Part shown: positions 9,312 through 10,000 of the stretch, in pieces
Layout of the letters: each line of letters opens with the position of its first letter
How positions within the stretch are numbered: position 1 is the stretch's first letter
NCBI RefSeq assembly: GCF_008831285.2
Contig: NW_022204655.1
Location: 35,001 to 45,000, forward strand
Direction of reading: 5' to 3'
DNA length: 10,000 nt
Source of the DNA: Nymphaea colorata
Lineage: Eukaryota > Streptophyta > Magnoliopsida > Nymphaeales > Nymphaeaceae
Program-made: the position numbers and the translations under genes
The notes under the pieces: generated by a model
What the model was told of the DNA's origin: nothing
Database searches by the model: none
The model's input: only the letters and a program-made list of their open reading frames with translations

Positions 9312-9317
9312 CTTATA
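9312..9317 (-). promoter_or_regulatory. Candidate TATA box of the LTR promoter
   Basis: The minus strand reads GTAAGTATAAGTAGGG around this site, and the 3' LTR carries the same bases at 411-416. Initiation about 30 bp downstream would give a U3 of roughly 480 bp and a very long R-U5. A second TATAAG occurs at 8598-8593 on the same strand and is an alternative, so the assignment is weak. Confidence 0.4.
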
Positions 9318-9386
9318 CTTACTAATGTGGAGCGGTCCCTATCTACGTGATCCCCCCCGACTCAAAATCCAAATCTAAAAACAAAG

Positions 9387-9405
9387 GCGGGATTTGTAAT
9401 CCCGC
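9387..9405 (-). repeat. 8-bp palindrome upstream of the TATA-like box
   Basis: The arms GCGGGATT and AATCCCGC flank a 3-base loop, perfectly paired. The same sequence is at 486-504 in the 3' LTR. In element orientation it lies about 70 bp upstream of the TATA-like sequence, a place where a regulatory site would be plausible. No transcription factor is assigned. Confidence 0.72.
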
Positions 9406-9650
9406 GAGCTTATTCAAACAAACGCGCAAAGTACTTGGCCACGATTCTAGGCTTGGCCCGCTTAACCTACCTAGGTTCGGTCCTATTCTAACTCGTGACC
9501 TGGGTTAGGACTAGACTCTTGGCCTAAAGATCTAAGGTCGGATTTTAGCCCTCTTAGCCCTATCGCACTGACCTCTGACTTCCGTGTCTAGCCCTTGGTG
9601 CTCCGCCCACTCCTGCCCTCAATAGCACCTTATGTTGCTGACTTAACCTC

Positions 9651-9678
9651 CTTAGGCGTTTCAGAACCAACGCCTAAG
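9651..9678 (-). repeat. Perfect 10-bp inverted repeat near LTR start
   Basis: The arms CTTAGGCGTT and AACGCCTAAG are perfectly complementary and separated by 8 bases. The identical structure occurs in the 3' LTR at 750-777, where it overlaps the C-terminal codons of pol. It lies in the presumed U3 region. It could be a protein-binding palindrome in the promoter or an RNA hairpin; the sequence does not decide. Confidence 0.8.
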
Positions 9679-9765
9679 TGCGTTATTGCTCGGACTTCTG
9701 CTGCTTGGCTGCTCTCGGCCCTGCTGGCCGAGACACCTGCTCTCCTCGTAGGAAGGTTCGTAACA

Positions 9766-10000
9766 CTATCTTCTCAGCTTCTCCTGCATCCGGTTTTGCC
9801 TGGGCCATTTGTAGTCCACGCGGTGCGACTGCCTTCTTCTCGGCCTCCGACTGCTGTCAAGGCCTTTGTTTGGCAGGTGCTATGCAACGTGTCCTTCCCT
9901 GCCTGGCCCTCGGCCTGCAGTGCTCGCTGTTCCCCGACAGCACCTGCGGTGTCCTTTGGGACCGGATCAGGTACACAAGTGGATTCACGAATGGTCTGGA
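9766..10000. other. Right flanking DNA, unassigned
   Basis: This is sequence beyond the LTR edge. The first five bases, CTATC (9766-9770), are the predicted target-site duplication; its partner lies outside the window to the left. The plus-strand frame starting at 9766 has no stop through to the window end (78 codons), but it has no recognisable motif. It could be host sequence or another repeat into which this element inserted. Confidence 0.5.

Larger units (their letters stand above)
1..9765 (-). mobile_element. Ty3/Gypsy chromovirus LTR retrotransposon (3' LTR cut by window edge)
   Basis: All diagnostic parts are present in order on the minus strand: 5' LTR, tRNA-iMet primer binding site, leader, gag, protease, RT, RNase H, integrase with GPF/Y module, chromodomain, polypurine tract and the start of the 3' LTR. 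The internal part (865-6258) is 5,394 bp. If the hidden remainder of the 3' LTR matches the 5' LTR, the full element is about 12.4 kb. RT before integrase marks Ty3/Gypsy rather than Copia, and the chromodomain marks a chromovirus. A TAG in the protease and a substituted integrase catalytic residue suggest a non-autonomous copy. A Reina-like affinity is suggested by motif wording, but the LTR is much longer than is usual there, so the clade is left open. Confidence 0.96.
6259..9765 (-). repeat. 5' LTR, 3,507 bp
   Basis: The outer edge is set where similarity to the 3' LTR stops, between 9765 and 9766, and on the minus strand the LTR begins TGTTACGAACC. The inner edge is set by the PBS: three bases before it the sequence reads CCTAACA, giving TG...CA ends with 5-base inverted termini (TGTTA/TAACA). 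Only the outer 864 bp can be verified against the 3' LTR here. The remaining 2.6 kb is inferred from the terminal structure, so a nested insertion inside this LTR is not excluded. The segment holds hairpins, a GA microsatellite and a GT-rich stretch (minus strand). Its open frames are short and carry no recognisable domain. Confidence 0.88.

Overview
The window is almost entirely one plant-type Ty3/Gypsy LTR retrotransposon (a chromovirus) lying on the minus strand, with about 235 bp of flanking DNA at the right edge. Evidence for a land-plant nuclear genome is a primer binding site complementary to the 3' end of plant initiator-Met tRNA, a pol order of protease, reverse transcriptase, RNase H, integrase and a C-terminal chromodomain, and a plant-style gag with a Cys-His knuckle. 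The species cannot be told from the sequence. Clade placement is tentative: the RT, protease and knuckle wording resembles Reina-like chromoviruses, while the very long LTR is more usual in Tekay/Del-type elements.

Layout, read in element order (high to low coordinates): right flank 9766-10000; 5' LTR 9765-6259 (3,507 bp, TGTTA...TAACA ends); PBS 6255-6243; untranslated leader 6242-5802; gag 5801-4068; pol 4067-729; polypurine tract 878-867, which lies inside the pol coding sequence; 3' LTR from 864 to beyond the left edge of the window. The first 864 bases of both LTRs align without gaps at a constant offset of 8,901 and differ at about 15 positions by hand count (1.7%), so the insertion looks young. 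If the 3' LTR is as long as the 5' one, the element is about 12.4 kb, of which 5,394 bp is internal.

Gag and pol share one reading frame and were probably one polyprotein, but this copy carries an in-frame TAG at 4070-4068 inside the protease domain. It also has lysine where the integrase DD35E motif should have its catalytic glutamate (1616-1614). RT and RNase H catalytic residues look intact. The copy is therefore probably unable to move by itself. The pol frame continues through the PPT and 133 bases into the 3' LTR.

The most unusual signal is a dispersed family of short hairpins in the end of the 5' LTR and in the leader. They share a 5-base loop (AGGYG on the element's sense strand) while their stems vary with compensatory or wobble changes. 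Further near-perfect palindromes sit near the start of the LTR. No host gene, tRNA, rRNA or CRISPR was found.
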